Both the position numbers and the translations under genes were made by a program. A stretch of DNA of 64,000 nucleotides from Xylanibacter ruminicola (GTDB lineage Bacteria; Bacteroidota; Bacteroidia; Bacteroidales; Bacteroidaceae): NCBI GenBank assembly GCA_015060625.1, contig SUYC01000016.1, forward strand, positions 1 to 64,000, read 5' to 3'. The notes under the pieces were generated by a model. The model was not told the DNA's origin, made no database searches, and saw only the letters and a program-made list of their open reading frames with translations. Shown here piece by piece: positions 1-6,608 of the stretch. Within the stretch, counting starts at the first letter, position 1. Each line of letters begins with the position of its first letter.

Positions 1-261
1 GGGAAGGCTGGTCTTGGTGCTGCCGAACAATATATCAGGGAGATGCGCACAGAGACCGACTCTGCCTATATGATTGTGGTGGAAGTCAGTGCTGCCGCAG
101 GTGTTTTCAGCATCAGTTTCATGCAGCGTTTTGCAACCGATGTCTATCTTGATACATTCCTTGACGAGCTGCATCAGCAGGGGCTGACTTACGAGATTCC
201 AGACCGTCATCCGCTACAGATAGCCCCCATTGCTGATTATCGAAATGCTAAGCCGAAATGA
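1..261 (+). CDS. C-terminal end of an unidentified protein (5' truncated by window edge)
   Basis: An open frame runs from the first base of the window to a TGA at 259-261, giving about 86 residues with no start in view; an internal ATG at 43 is unlikely to be the real start. The segment has a predicted beta-strand pattern (YMIVVEVSAA, then VFSISFMQRF) followed by an amphipathic helix. That pattern resembles the last part of acyltransferases of the condensation type, but the resemblance is weak and I do not assign a function. Its stop overlaps the ATG of the next, broken frame (ATGA), as in a translationally coupled operon. Confidence 0.5.
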   Translation, partial: GKAGLGAAEQYIREMRTETDSAYMIVVEVSAAAGVFSISFMQRFATDVYLDTFLDELHQQGLTYEIPDRHPLQIAPIADYRNAKPK

Positions 262-341
262 ACATAGAAGACTATCGCGAGTATTGCCTGTCGCTAGGCG
301 AAGAGATAGAAGAGAAGTTGCAACTTTTCGCATCGTTCTAA
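258..341 (+). pseudogene. MmcQ/YjbR-like protein, N-terminal fragment only
   Basis: This frame starts at an ATG overlapping the previous stop and encodes 27 residues beginning MNIEDYREYCLSLGEE, which looks like the start of MmcQ/YjbR family DNA-binding proteins (normally about 115-120 residues). The likeness stops after roughly 20 residues, the frame ends at TAA, and the next bases match the upstream region of yccF at 4484. The gene was therefore probably cut off when the yccF-hsp20 module was copied in. The family call rests on a short match from memory. Confidence 0.5.
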
Positions 342-380
342 CGTCTAACAGATAGACACTTTTAAAAGGAAATCTGATCA

Positions 381-479
381 ATGAAGACGTTAGAAAACAT
401 CATCGGCATCCCGTTTGGAAAGATGCACTTCCGGCTGGCAAAGCTGGCCCTTTCACCTTTCGGGAAAGAATTGGCTTAG
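381..479 (+). pseudogene. yccF remnant with a 270-base in-frame internal deletion (copy 1)
   Basis: The 32-residue frame has the first residues (MKTLENI) and the last part (GIPFGKMHFRLAKLALSPFG) of the intact YccF protein at 4522-4890, joined in frame. The intact gene carries the 7-mer CATCATC at 4539-4545 and again at 4809-4815, exactly 270 bases apart. Joining across these gives this 32-codon version, so the loss is explained by recombination or slippage between the two IIGIPFG-coding repeats of the domain. The product would lack all membrane segments and is probably not functional. Confidence 0.85.
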
Positions 480-545
480 CACCTTGTTTAACCGAGTTTA
501 AAGGATTGTCAGTATAGTTTAAGCGAGTTTAAATTCCGTGTCAGA

Positions 546-647
546 TTGACTTCAGCGATTGTCATTCTGGCATGGATTCTTTCTATAGGCATGCACTTTG
601 CTTATCTGTTAGTGAAAGCCGAAGCAAAAGCAGAGGCGATCAAGTAA
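546..647 (+). CDS. Possible 33-residue membrane peptide (copy 1)
   Basis: An open frame with a possible TTG start encodes one hydrophobic segment (AIVILAWILSIG) followed by an alanine/lysine/glutamate-rich tail (LLVKAEAKAEAIK). The same frame survives in the second copy at 4960-5061, despite changes around it. There is no ATG before base 591 and no clear ribosome binding site, so this may instead be the leftover 3' end of a longer membrane gene. No family is recognised. Confidence 0.3.
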   Translation: MTSAIVILAWILSIGMHFAYLLVKAEAKAEAIK

Positions 648-714
648 TCGGCTTGCCGCTTTGCACGGCAAAGAACATACGTTAAACTAAAAGTATAATT
701 AGGAGGTATTGATT

Positions 715-1140
715 ATGTTGAACGGATTAATGAAAAGCAATGGTTGGTTCCCAACAATGTTTGATGATTTCTTTAACACTGATTTTATGCCTCGTGCCAA
801 CAGTACAGCACCCGCAGTCAATGTCAAGGAGAGTGAGAAGGCCTACACGATGGAACTTGCAGCTCCAGGCATCAAGAAAGAATATTGCCGCGTAGCCATC
901 AATGACGAGGGCAACCTCACCATCGCCATTGAGAACAAACAGGAACACAAGCATGAGGACAAGCACCATCACTATCTGCGCCGCGAGTTCAGCTACTCTA
1001 ACTACGAGCAGAACTACGTGCTGCCTGACGATGTTGTGAAGGATCAGATTTCTGCCAAGGTCGAGGACGGCATCCTGACTATCACCATGCCGAAGACCGA
1101 GCCGAAGGAGAAAGTCACCAAGGCTATCGAGGTATCGTAA
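715..1140 (+). CDS. Hsp20/alpha-crystallin small heat-shock protein (copy 1)
   Basis: The 141-residue product is a small heat-shock chaperone that holds unfolding proteins in the cytoplasm until ATP-dependent chaperones can refold them. After a short N-terminal arm (GWFPTMFDDFF) comes an alpha-crystallin domain, about residues 34-135, with the A-x-P-G segment (ELAAPGIKKE) and the closing G-I-L-T-I strand (EDGILTITMPK). I chose the ATG at 715 because AGGAGG lies at 701-706, an unusually strong Shine-Dalgarno sequence for this phylum; a TTG at 709 is upstream but worse placed. A near-identical paralogue lies at 5129-5554, with one visible residue change (KDQIS against KDKIS). Confidence 0.95.
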   Translation: MLNGLMKSNGWFPTMFDDFFNTDFMPRANSTAPAVNVKESEKAYTMELAAPGIKKEYCRVAINDEGNLTIAIENKQEHKHEDKHHHYLRREFSYSNYEQNYVLPDDVVKDQISAKVEDGILTITMPKTEPKEKVTKAIEVS

Positions 1141-1167
1141 CGAACATTGATTAACCACATAAACCAG

Positions 1168-1204
1168 AAGCCCCGGCCTGCACGATTGCAGGTCGGGGCT
1201 TCTT
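1168..1204 (+). terminator. Rho-independent terminator after hsp20 copy 1
   Basis: AAGCCCCGGCCTG at 1168-1180 pairs with CAGGTCGGGGCTT at 1189-1201 (one G-U pair) around an 8-base loop and is followed by a short T-containing stretch. It sits 28 bases after the hsp20 stop. Confidence 0.8.
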
Positions 1205-1350
1205 GACTTACGGTTGAGCCTGCGTTCCCGAGCTACGCTCGCCCATTCCCGCTGACGCGCCTACCCGTAGCCTTTCTCGCTCGGCAATTCAAACAAGTTT
1301 GATTGCACTCGCTTAATCGCAGCCTTGGATATATATGGTATGGCAAATAG

Positions 1351-1701
1351 TTATGCCACTACGTGCATGATATGACGGGCTGATGTCACTTTCGCATCGT
1401 AGATGACGGTCAGTTCACGAGTATGTGGATTCCACTTCGTGTTCATCACACCCTTCATGTGTTCTGCCTTTGCTACAGCCTTCATGTGAGAATCGTAACG
1501 GCTTACTCTGAAGGTGCAGGCTTTCACGTCTGGGCGATAGACATGCTTGTGTGCATTGAAATGAGTAGTCTTTTTGTCAACGACTACAACAACTTTGTTG
1601 TTTTTACCATTGTTATGCTTCTTATTTCCTGCCATTGCTGGCATTGCGGTTGTGATGGCCATCATCATGGCAGCTGCTATCACTTTATTGATCATCTTCA
1701 T
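1351..1701 (-). CDS. Small secreted protein, possibly HMA-like fold
   Basis: The 116-residue product begins with a clear signal peptide (MKMINKVIAAAMMMAITTAMPAMA, cleavage after AMA) followed by a basic, His- and Asn-rich linker and a compact domain from about residue 58. The order in that domain (CTFRVS strand, SHMKAVAKAEHM helix, VMNTKWNPHTRELTVIY strands, SARHIMHVV helix) resembles the heavy-metal-associated ferredoxin-like fold, but only one cysteine is left, so the CxxC metal site is absent. The function is unknown; a periplasmic role is inferred. It is transcribed away from the GNAT gene and has its own promoter at 1752-1760. Confidence 0.7.
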   Translation of the reverse strand: MKMINKVIAAAMMMAITTAMPAMAGNKKHNNGKNNKVVVVVDKKTTHFNAHKHVYRPDVKACTFRVSRYDSHMKAVAKAEHMKGVMNTKWNPHTRELTVIYDAKVTSARHIMHVVA

Positions 1702-1751
1702 ATCGTTATCTCCTATCCTTTAAATGTTAGACATTTGTTTCTTAATCACAG

Positions 1752-1760
1752 TGCAAAGTA
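1752..1760 (-). promoter_or_regulatory. Bacteroidetes-type -7 element for the small secreted protein
   Basis: On the minus strand this reads TTACTTTGC, close to the TAnnTTTGC consensus, about 50 bases upstream of the start at 1701. Confidence 0.5.
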
Positions 1761-1930
1761 AGGCATTTTTCTATTCATTTGCAAAGGATAAATCCTAAAG
1801 TGGAGGGGTGAAACTCCTAAACGTTTGTAGGATTTTCCCCTTCAGCGACTATATTCTGACAGAAAAATCGTAACTTTGGCTTTGCCGAAGGTACTGTCGC
1901 TCGGGAAATCAAAAGAAAACGGACTTTTCT

Positions 1931-1962
1931 TTTGATTTTCGCTCGCTTATTCGTACCTTTGC
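1931..1962 (+). promoter_or_regulatory. Bacteroidetes-type promoter upstream of the SMR remnant/GNAT
   Basis: TTTG at 1931-1934 and TACCTTTGC at 1954-1962 are separated by 19 bases, matching the phylum's primary sigma factor consensus. The roughly 65-base leader that follows has a CCCC-gccaaat-GGGG hairpin at about 1987-2001. The stretch 1702-2032 holds this promoter, the opposing one at 1752 and a weaker TAACTTTGG at 1871, but no gene. Confidence 0.7.
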
Positions 1963-2032
1963 ACCGCCTTAGAAGGTTTGAGCAGTCCCCGCCAAATGGG
2001 GATGCGGCATAAGCCCAAGGGGTATGATGAAT

Positions 2033-2257
2033 ATGAACTGGATTATTTTGATTATCGCAGGGCTGTGCGAGGTTGGCTTTACCTATTGCCTCGGACGAGC
2101 CAAAGGCGTAGCAGGCTACGAGTGGTGGACTTGTGCCAAGATGATGGAAACAAAGACAGCGGTGACAACACCGACAGTCTCAAATCCCCATCACCCTCCT
2201 TATGGTGTGATTTCTATTTTCAGTATCCACAAAACTCACAAAGAAACATTGAAATGA
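2033..2257 (+). pseudogene. SMR-family multidrug exporter, N-terminal fragment joined to unrelated sequence
   Basis: The first 33 residues or so (MNWIILIIAGLCEVGFTYCL, then GRAKGVAGYEWW) form the first helix of a small multidrug resistance protein of the SugE/EmrE type, with the membrane glutamate (CEVGF) in place. SMR proteins are about 105 residues with four helices. Here the likeness stops after YEWW and the remaining ~40 residues are polar and unlike the family. No other frame restores the missing helices, so this is a deletion fusion. The stop overlaps the GNAT start (ATGA at 2254-2257), so the fragment may still couple translation to the acetyltransferase. Confidence 0.7.
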
Positions 2258-2718
2258 TAAAGATTATAACCTATAGCGGACAGTATAAAGCAGATTTCAT
2301 ACGTCTGAACACGGAATGGATTGAGACATATTTCTGTTTGGAGGAGTCAGACCTTAAGACCTTTTCCCATATTGATAGTTATATCATAGACAATGGCGGT
2401 CAGATATTTCTGGCTCTTGACGACAATACGGGAGAAGTCGTTGGATGCTGCGCCTTGATTAACCATCCCGATAAGGATTCATACGAACTGGCAAAGATGG
2501 CTGTTTCGCCTCATACGCAGGGGCATCACATCGGACATCAACTAGGAACGGCTCTGATTGACTATGCAAGGAAAATCGGGGCAAAACGTCTTTATCTTGA
2601 AGGGAATACTAAGCTGGAAGCCTCTATCCATCTGTACCGTAAGCTAGGATTCCATGAGATTTCCTTGGAGGGGAGCACCTATGACCGCTGTGATATTATC
2701 ATGGAACTAAAATTGTAG
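2254..2718 (+). CDS. GNAT-family N-acetyltransferase
   Basis: The 154-residue product should transfer an acetyl group from acetyl-CoA to an amine; the substrate cannot be read from sequence. The core acetyl-CoA motif A is visible (ELAKMAVSPHTQGHHIGHQLG, with the Q/R-x-x-G-x-G/A loop in the form QGHHIG), followed by ARKIGAKRLYLEGNTK and a typical motif B ending LYRKLGFHEI. The open frame extends upstream to 1978, but the ATG at 2254 starts at the conserved first strand (MIKIITYS) and overlaps the SMR remnant's stop. Confidence 0.9.
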   Translation: MIKIITYSGQYKADFIRLNTEWIETYFCLEESDLKTFSHIDSYIIDNGGQIFLALDDNTGEVVGCCALINHPDKDSYELAKMAVSPHTQGHHIGHQLGTALIDYARKIGAKRLYLEGNTKLEASIHLYRKLGFHEISLEGSTYDRCDIIMELKL

Positions 2719-2774
2719 GTAATATGAGCTTCATCAAGTACATTGTTCAGACCCGATCAAATAAACGAATATGA

Positions 2775-3050
2775 GGAAAGCAAGCAAAGAAAATAGAAGC
2801 TCTAAGGATTATCTGTCAGCGTTTCCACCCTCAACACATGGACGCTTTCGATGCTGCGATAGAGCGCAGTCTGGAGAGAACGGCTGTTGTGAAGATAACC
2901 TTGACAGAACCGCCTACATGCAAGCGTAAGCAGTATGACAAACAAGGTGAAGAAATGAAATGGCGGTGCAGCCTAACTTCAACAAAAGTTAAAATTACGA
3001 ATTTATCTCCGATATTTATCAGAATTGACTATTTTTGCAACAAAGTTTAA
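2775..3050 (+). pseudogene. C-terminal remnant of a pyridoxamine-phosphate-oxidase-like (flavin-binding) protein
   Basis: An open frame begins after a stop at 2772-2774 with no start codon until ATG 2838. It reads IEALRIICQRFHPQHMDAF, then an arginine/threonine strand (RTAVVKITLTE) and KRKQYDKQGEEMKW. This order resembles the last third of Nim-like pyridoxamine 5'-phosphate oxidase family proteins, recalled from memory. The upstream FMN-binding barrel is missing, and the residues after EEMKW look like read-through into intergenic DNA. I regard it as a decayed gene; the family call is tentative. Confidence 0.4.
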
Positions 3051-3078
3051 TAATACAGGCAGATAAATCGGAATTTAC

Positions 3079-4182
3079 ATGAATCGTAATTCTCAAATCA
3101 TTCGGACTAGTTGGATAGGCATAGTTGCCAATGTCTTTCTGGCAGGTTTCAAGGCGGCAGTAGGCCTTCTGGCAAATTCTGTCGCTATTGTGATGGATGC
3201 GGTTAATAATCTCAGCGATGCGTTGTCGAGCGTCATCACCATTGTCGGCACTAAACTGTCACAACGCCCAGCCGACAGGAAGCATCCTTTCGGTTATGGG
3301 CGCATAGAGTATTTCAGTGCTATCATCATAGCCGTCATCGTTTTGTCGGCGGGTGTCACCTCACTCTTCGAGTCAGCAAAGAAGATTCTCAATCCGACAC
3401 AACCGGAATACACCCATACTACACTCATCGTCATTGCTGTAGCCATTATCGTGAAACTGGTGCTGGGCAGGTATGTCAAGAACAAGGGCGTGCAATTGAA
3501 CAGTGATGCGCTGATAGCCTCAGGATCAGATGCCTTGTTTGATGCCATTATAACCCTGACTACGCTTGTCTCGGCTGGTGTTATGCTGTTGTGGGGCATT
3601 TCGCTCGATGGTATTCTCGGTGTTCTCATTTCCATTGTCATCATCAAGGCCGGTATCGAAATGCTATCCTCGCCTATCAACGAACTGTTAGGCACCAGTA
3701 TTCCCGTTGAGCTCACCAATCAAATCAAGAAGGAGGTCTCTGAATTGGAGGGAGTGCATGGAGTTTATGATCTGATACTTCACAATTATGGCCCGGATAT
3801 GAAGATAGGCTCGCTGCACATCAACGTTTATGACACGATGTCGGCTCACGAAATCCACGGACTCACTCGCAAGATTACCATGCAGATGTTGGCGCGTCAC
3901 GGTATCATTCTGACCGTTGGTATCTATGCCATTGCAACAGGCGACAACAAGCGGGCAGAGTTGCAGACGAAGGTCTTGCAGGCTCTTCACTCGCGCAAGG
4001 ATATTGTTCAGGTTCATGGCTTCTATTATTCAGAAAAGGAGAATACAATTTCCGTTGATGTTGTCCCTGACATTGCCGTCCACGATGAGAAGGCCTTAGT
4101 CAGCCAGCTCATCAGTGACATTCAGCCTTTAGTGCCTGGAGTACATCTGGATATAATAGTTGACCATAATTATAGCGAGTAA
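3079..4182 (+). CDS. Cation diffusion facilitator (CDF) family metal transporter
   Basis: The 367-residue inner-membrane protein should export a divalent metal such as zinc, iron or manganese in exchange for protons. Six hydrophobic segments lie between about residues 10 and 205. The metal-site region in helix 2 reads MDAVNNLSDALSS, followed by the family's HPFGYGR signature after helix 2. Helix 5 has the second metal pair (SGSDALFDAI). The cytoplasmic ferredoxin-like domain follows from about residue 215, and a further ~70 residues (RKDIVQVHGFYYSEKENTIS) form a second small domain. D-N in place of the common D-H in helix 2 argues against a strictly zinc-specific pump. Confidence 0.92.
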   Translation: MNRNSQIIRTSWIGIVANVFLAGFKAAVGLLANSVAIVMDAVNNLSDALSSVITIVGTKLSQRPADRKHPFGYGRIEYFSAIIIAVIVLSAGVTSLFESAKKILNPTQPEYTHTTLIVIAVAIIVKLVLGRYVKNKGVQLNSDALIASGSDALFDAIITLTTLVSAGVMLLWGISLDGILGVLISIVIIKAGIEMLSSPINELLGTSIPVELTNQIKKEVSELEGVHGVYDLILHNYGPDMKIGSLHINVYDTMSAHEIHGLTRKITMQMLARHGIILTVGIYAIATGDNKRAELQTKVLQALHSRKDIVQVHGFYYSEKENTISVDVVPDIAVHDEKALVSQLISDIQPLVPGVHLDIIVDHNYSE

Positions 4183-4227
4183 ATTCCAATTTTGCTGATA
4201 GCGGATCATCAATTTCAATATCACATC

Positions 4228-4431
4228 ATGAAGCTGAAGAAACGAAAGATCAAGTATGCTGGCATATTTTTACTATGTTGGCTCACGCTTCTGGTCTTTC
4301 TTGTTGATGGTATTCTGAATTTCCAGACATTGGTTGATTATTTCAGCTCGTATGCCTTTGTCGAGACTGCATTACTGCTTTTGGTCATCCTTCCAACGTG
4401 GGCAATCTACAGATTTACAAAAGAAGAATGA
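4228..4431 (+). CDS. Small two-helix membrane protein
   Basis: The 67-residue product starts with a basic patch (MKLKKRKIKY) and has two predicted membrane helices (AGIFLLCWLTLLVFLVDGI and VETALLLLVILPTWAIY). No family is recognised. I took the ATG at 4228, not the upstream TTG at 4192, since the latter would add a polar, His-rich leader to a membrane protein. It follows the CDF gene by 45 bases and may be co-transcribed with it. Confidence 0.55.
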   Translation: MKLKKRKIKYAGIFLLCWLTLLVFLVDGILNFQTLVDYFSSYAFVETALLLLVILPTWAIYRFTKEE

Positions 4432-4521
4432 TTGCCGCTCGGCTTTGCCGCTTGCCTAAGTAAGAACTTTTCTTGTTTTTCATGCGTCTAACGGATAGAA
4501 ACTTTTAAAGGGAACAGATCA

Positions 4522-4890
4522 ATGAAGACGTTAGGAAACATCATCTGGATCGTTTTCGGAGGCTTGCACATAGCCTTGGAGTATTTCATTGCAGGACTGC
4601 TACTGATGATAACCATCATCGGCATCCCCTTTGGCTTGCAGAGCCTGAAACTGGGTATGCTGGCCATCTGGCCGTTCGGTACGAAAGTGAAATGGCGGGA
4701 GTCGCAACCAGGCTGTCTGAGCATCTTCATGAATGTGCTGTGGTTCTTCGTTGGCGGCATCTGGATATGGCTTACCCACATCTTCTACGGCCTCATATTC
4801 TGCATCACCATCATCGGCATCCCATTCGGAAAGATGCACTTTAGGCTGGCAAAGCTAGCTCTTTCACCTTTTGGGAAAGAATTGGCTTAG
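4522..4890 (+). CDS. yccF: YccF domain-containing inner-membrane protein
   Basis: The 122-residue product has the hallmark twofold repeat of YccF proteins: each half has a hydrophobic helix pair, then IIGIPFG followed by an amphipathic stretch ending in PFG (residues ~31-53 and ~95-119). The function of the family is not established; it is an inner-membrane protein. The internal DNA repeats coding for IIGIPFG explain the deletion seen in the other copy at 381-479. Confidence 0.9.
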   Translation: MKTLGNIIWIVFGGLHIALEYFIAGLLLMITIIGIPFGLQSLKLGMLAIWPFGTKVKWRESQPGCLSIFMNVLWFFVGGIWIWLTHIFYGLIFCITIIGIPFGKMHFRLAKLALSPFGKELA

Positions 4891-4959
4891 CACCTCAATG
4901 TTTAACCGAGTTTAATAAATTGTCAGCATAGTTTAATCGAGTTTAAATCCCGTGCCAGT

Positions 4960-5061
4960 TTGACTTCAGCGATTGTCATTCTGGCATGGATTCTTTCTAT
5001 AGGCATGTACTTTGCTTATCTGTTAGTGAAAGCCGAAGCAAAAGCAGAGGCGATCAAGTAA
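4960..5061 (+). CDS. Possible 33-residue membrane peptide (copy 2)
   Basis: This is the same frame as at 546-647: a possible TTG start, one hydrophobic helix (AIVILAWILSIGMYFAYLL) and a KAEAKAEAIK tail, ending at TAA 5059-5061. The changes between copies are few (for instance MHF to MYF) and keep the frame open, but the copies may simply be young. Start and reality are uncertain. Confidence 0.3.
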   Translation: MTSAIVILAWILSIGMYFAYLLVKAEAKAEAIK

Positions 5062-5128
5062 TCGGCTTGCCGCTTTGCACGGCAAAGAACATACGTTAAA
5101 CTAAAAGTATAATTAGGAGGTATTGATT

Positions 5129-5554
5129 ATGTTGAACGGATTAATGAAAAGCAATGGTTGGTTCCCAACAATGTTTGATGATTTCTTTAACACTGATTTT
5201 ATGCCTCGTGCCAACAGTACAGCACCCGCAGTCAATGTCAAGGAGAGTGAGAAGGCCTACACGATGGAACTTGCAGCTCCAGGCATCAAGAAAGAATATT
5301 GCCGCGTAGCCATCAATGACGAGGGCAACCTCACCATCGCCATTGAGAACAAACAGGAACACAAGCATGAGGACAAGCACCATCACTATCTGCGCCGCGA
5401 GTTCAGCTACTCTAACTACGAGCAGAACTACGTGCTGCCTGATGATGTTGTGAAGGACAAGATCTCAGCCAAGGTGGAGGACGGCATCCTGACCATCACC
5501 ATGCCGAAGACCGAACCGAAGGAGAAAGTCACCAAGGCCATTGAGGTCTCATAA
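5129..5554 (+). CDS. Hsp20/alpha-crystallin small heat-shock protein (copy 2)
   Basis: This 141-residue chaperone is nearly identical to the product of 715-1140, with the same AGGAGG eight bases before the ATG. Residue differences are limited to one visible Q-to-K change near residue 112, while several third-base changes cluster near the 3' end (for example GACGATGTT against GATGATGTT). The pattern suggests a recent duplication kept under purifying selection or homogenised by gene conversion. Confidence 0.95.
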   Translation: MLNGLMKSNGWFPTMFDDFFNTDFMPRANSTAPAVNVKESEKAYTMELAAPGIKKEYCRVAINDEGNLTIAIENKQEHKHEDKHHHYLRREFSYSNYEQNYVLPDDVVKDKISAKVEDGILTITMPKTEPKEKVTKAIEVS

Positions 5555-5577
5555 CATGCTGACTCAAAACAAAATCA

Positions 5578-5612
5578 AAGCCCGACCTGCAATTTGCAAG
5601 CCGGGCTTCTTT
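5578..5612 (+). terminator. Rho-independent terminator after hsp20 copy 2
   Basis: AAGCCCGACCTGC at 5578-5590 folds against GCAAGCCGGGCTT at 5596-5608 around a short AATTT loop, and is followed by CTTTTAT. It resembles the copy 1 terminator in position but not in exact sequence. Confidence 0.75.
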
Positions 5613-5722
5613 TATGATAACGACACAATTTCCACGTCCATCCCCATTGGGACGTGTCCCGATACCGACCGAACCAAAAAGGAGCGGCAACTGTCGCTCC
5701 TTGCAAATTGTTCTTATCACAC

Positions 5723-6034
5723 TTATCGTTTGTCGGGAATGCCATAGTCTGGCCAGCGTTCCTGCGGATAGTAGCCCTTCAGGGTCTTTTTCGACTCGGC
5801 GTAGGATGTTTTGACAAGGGTCATTAGGTCATTCATTTTCTTTACCTTAGGAGTCAACTCCTCACGCAGACGATCTACTTCGGCATTGGCTTCGGAAAGC
5901 ATTGCCACAGTCTTCTCCATCTCATTAATCTCGTTGTTCGAGACACCTCTTTCACCCATTTCTCTCACATGACGGCGCAGGCCCTCAATGAGGTTGCGCG
6001 ACTTCTCAATTTGAATTTCTGTTGTCTTTGACAT
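5723..6034 (-). CDS. Conserved-looking coiled-coil protein of unknown function
   Basis: The 103-residue soluble product is almost all helix, with heptad-like spacing from about residue 8 to 75 (IEKSRNLIEGLRRHVREMG, EMEKTVAMLSEANAEVDRLR) and a short aromatic end (GYYPQERWPDYGIP). It has no signal peptide or membrane segment. No family is recognised. It is transcribed divergently from the defence island and marks its left edge. A minus-strand TAATTTTGC at 6072-6080 is a plausible promoter. Confidence 0.7.
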   Translation of the reverse strand: MSKTTEIQIEKSRNLIEGLRRHVREMGERGVSNNEINEMEKTVAMLSEANAEVDRLREELTPKVKKMNDLMTLVKTSYAESKKTLKGYYPQERWPDYGIPDKR

Positions 6035-6383
6035 AATGCTTAAAATTACGTATTATTGATTTTTTTTCATTGCAAAATTAACAAAAAAAGTTGATTTCGC
6101 GAACGCTACAGAGCGTCATTTTTTCGATTTTTTAAGATGAAAAACGTATTGTGTTTAACGTTTTTTTTATACCTTTGCAGCACTCGGTTGGAGTGGTATA
6201 CTTTTAAATTATTATTTGGTATACTTTCACGTTATCATTTACATTATAGAACTAATATGGCTATAAAGGATCATCATAAGTCCGTTCCATATGTTTTTTG
6301 ATTGTATAAATGATGAAAAAGATTGGTTTTTGCATCTGTTCCAATTCTTTTTTGTATATTTGCAGCAAAATAATCATAGAAAT
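6035..6383 (+). promoter_or_regulatory. Divergent regulatory region left of the defence island
   Basis: This gene-free stretch holds a minus-strand -7 element at 6072-6080, a plus-strand promoter (TTG 6149-6151, TACCTTTGC 6170-6178) and a second -7 element TATATTTGC at 6355-6363, 20 bases before the regulator's ATG. Between the two plus-strand promoters the ten-mer GGTATACTTT occurs twice in direct orientation, at 6195-6204 and 6218-6227, 23 bases apart (about two helical turns). That spacing is what a dimeric repressor such as the adjacent Xre protein could use, so I read it as a candidate operator. Confidence 0.5.
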
Positions 6384-6608
6384 ATGTCGAACAATCAACG
6401 AAATGTGATGCTAAATCGGCTGAAAGCAGCCTTGGCAGAACAAGGGAAGACCAACCGCTGGCTGTCTGAACAGCTTGGTAAATCAGAGAATACCGTTTCC
6501 AGATGGTGTGCTAATAAAGTGCAACCATCTATTCAACAATTGAATGAAATTGCAAGTGTTTTAGATGTAGATGTGCGTAGTTTAATAACCTCAACAAAAT
6601 CGATATGA
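6384..6608 (+). CDS. Xre/HTH_3 transcriptional regulator
   Basis: The 74-residue protein is essentially one Cro/CI-type helix-turn-helix domain: MLNRLKAALAEQGKTNRWLS, EQLGKSENTVSRW, then QPSIQQLNEIASVLDVD. I chose the ATG at 6384; an upstream in-frame start at 6291 would add residues encoded by the promoter region. Its TGA overlaps the ATG of the next gene at 6605, so the two are likely translationally coupled. As the first gene of the type III restriction operon it probably controls the timing of expression, similar to the C proteins of other restriction systems; that role is inferred. Confidence 0.88.
   Translation: MSNNQRNVMLNRLKAALAEQGKTNRWLSEQLGKSENTVSRWCANKVQPSIQQLNEIASVLDVDVRSLITSTKSI

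Larger units (their letters stand above)
342..1140 (+). repeat. Copy 1 of duplicated yccF-hsp20 module
   Basis: From about base 342 the sequence matches 4484-5554 almost base for base: the leader of yccF, the yccF ends, the intergenic GTTTAAnCGAGTTTAA motifs, a tiny membrane ORF and the whole hsp20 gene. The two copies lie in direct orientation about 4.1 kb apart. Copy 1 differs by the 270-base yccF deletion and scattered substitutions. Similarity is lost after the hsp20 stop, although each copy ends in its own terminator hairpin. Confidence 0.85.
4484..5554 (+). repeat. Copy 2 (complete) of duplicated yccF-hsp20 module
   Basis: This is the longer, intact counterpart of 342-1140, in the same orientation. 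It keeps the full yccF gene, the GTTTAAnCGAGTTTAA-containing spacer, the tiny membrane frame and hsp20. Copy 1 can be derived from it by one 270-base deletion plus point changes. Confidence 0.85.

Noticed and set aside
727..1158. 143-codon minus-strand frame opposite hsp20
   Set aside because: It is the shadow of hsp20 and recurs, shorter, opposite copy 2.
1980..2030. Guanidine riboswitch before the SMR fragment
   Set aside because: A CCCC/GGGG hairpin is present, but I cannot find the ACGR loops of class II or the conserved core of the other guanidine classes.
1978..2253. N-terminal extension of the GNAT frame (about 92 codons)
   Set aside because: The extension is read out of frame through the SMR fragment and the promoter leader and is Arg-rich without a fold; the acetyltransferase domain starts at 2254.
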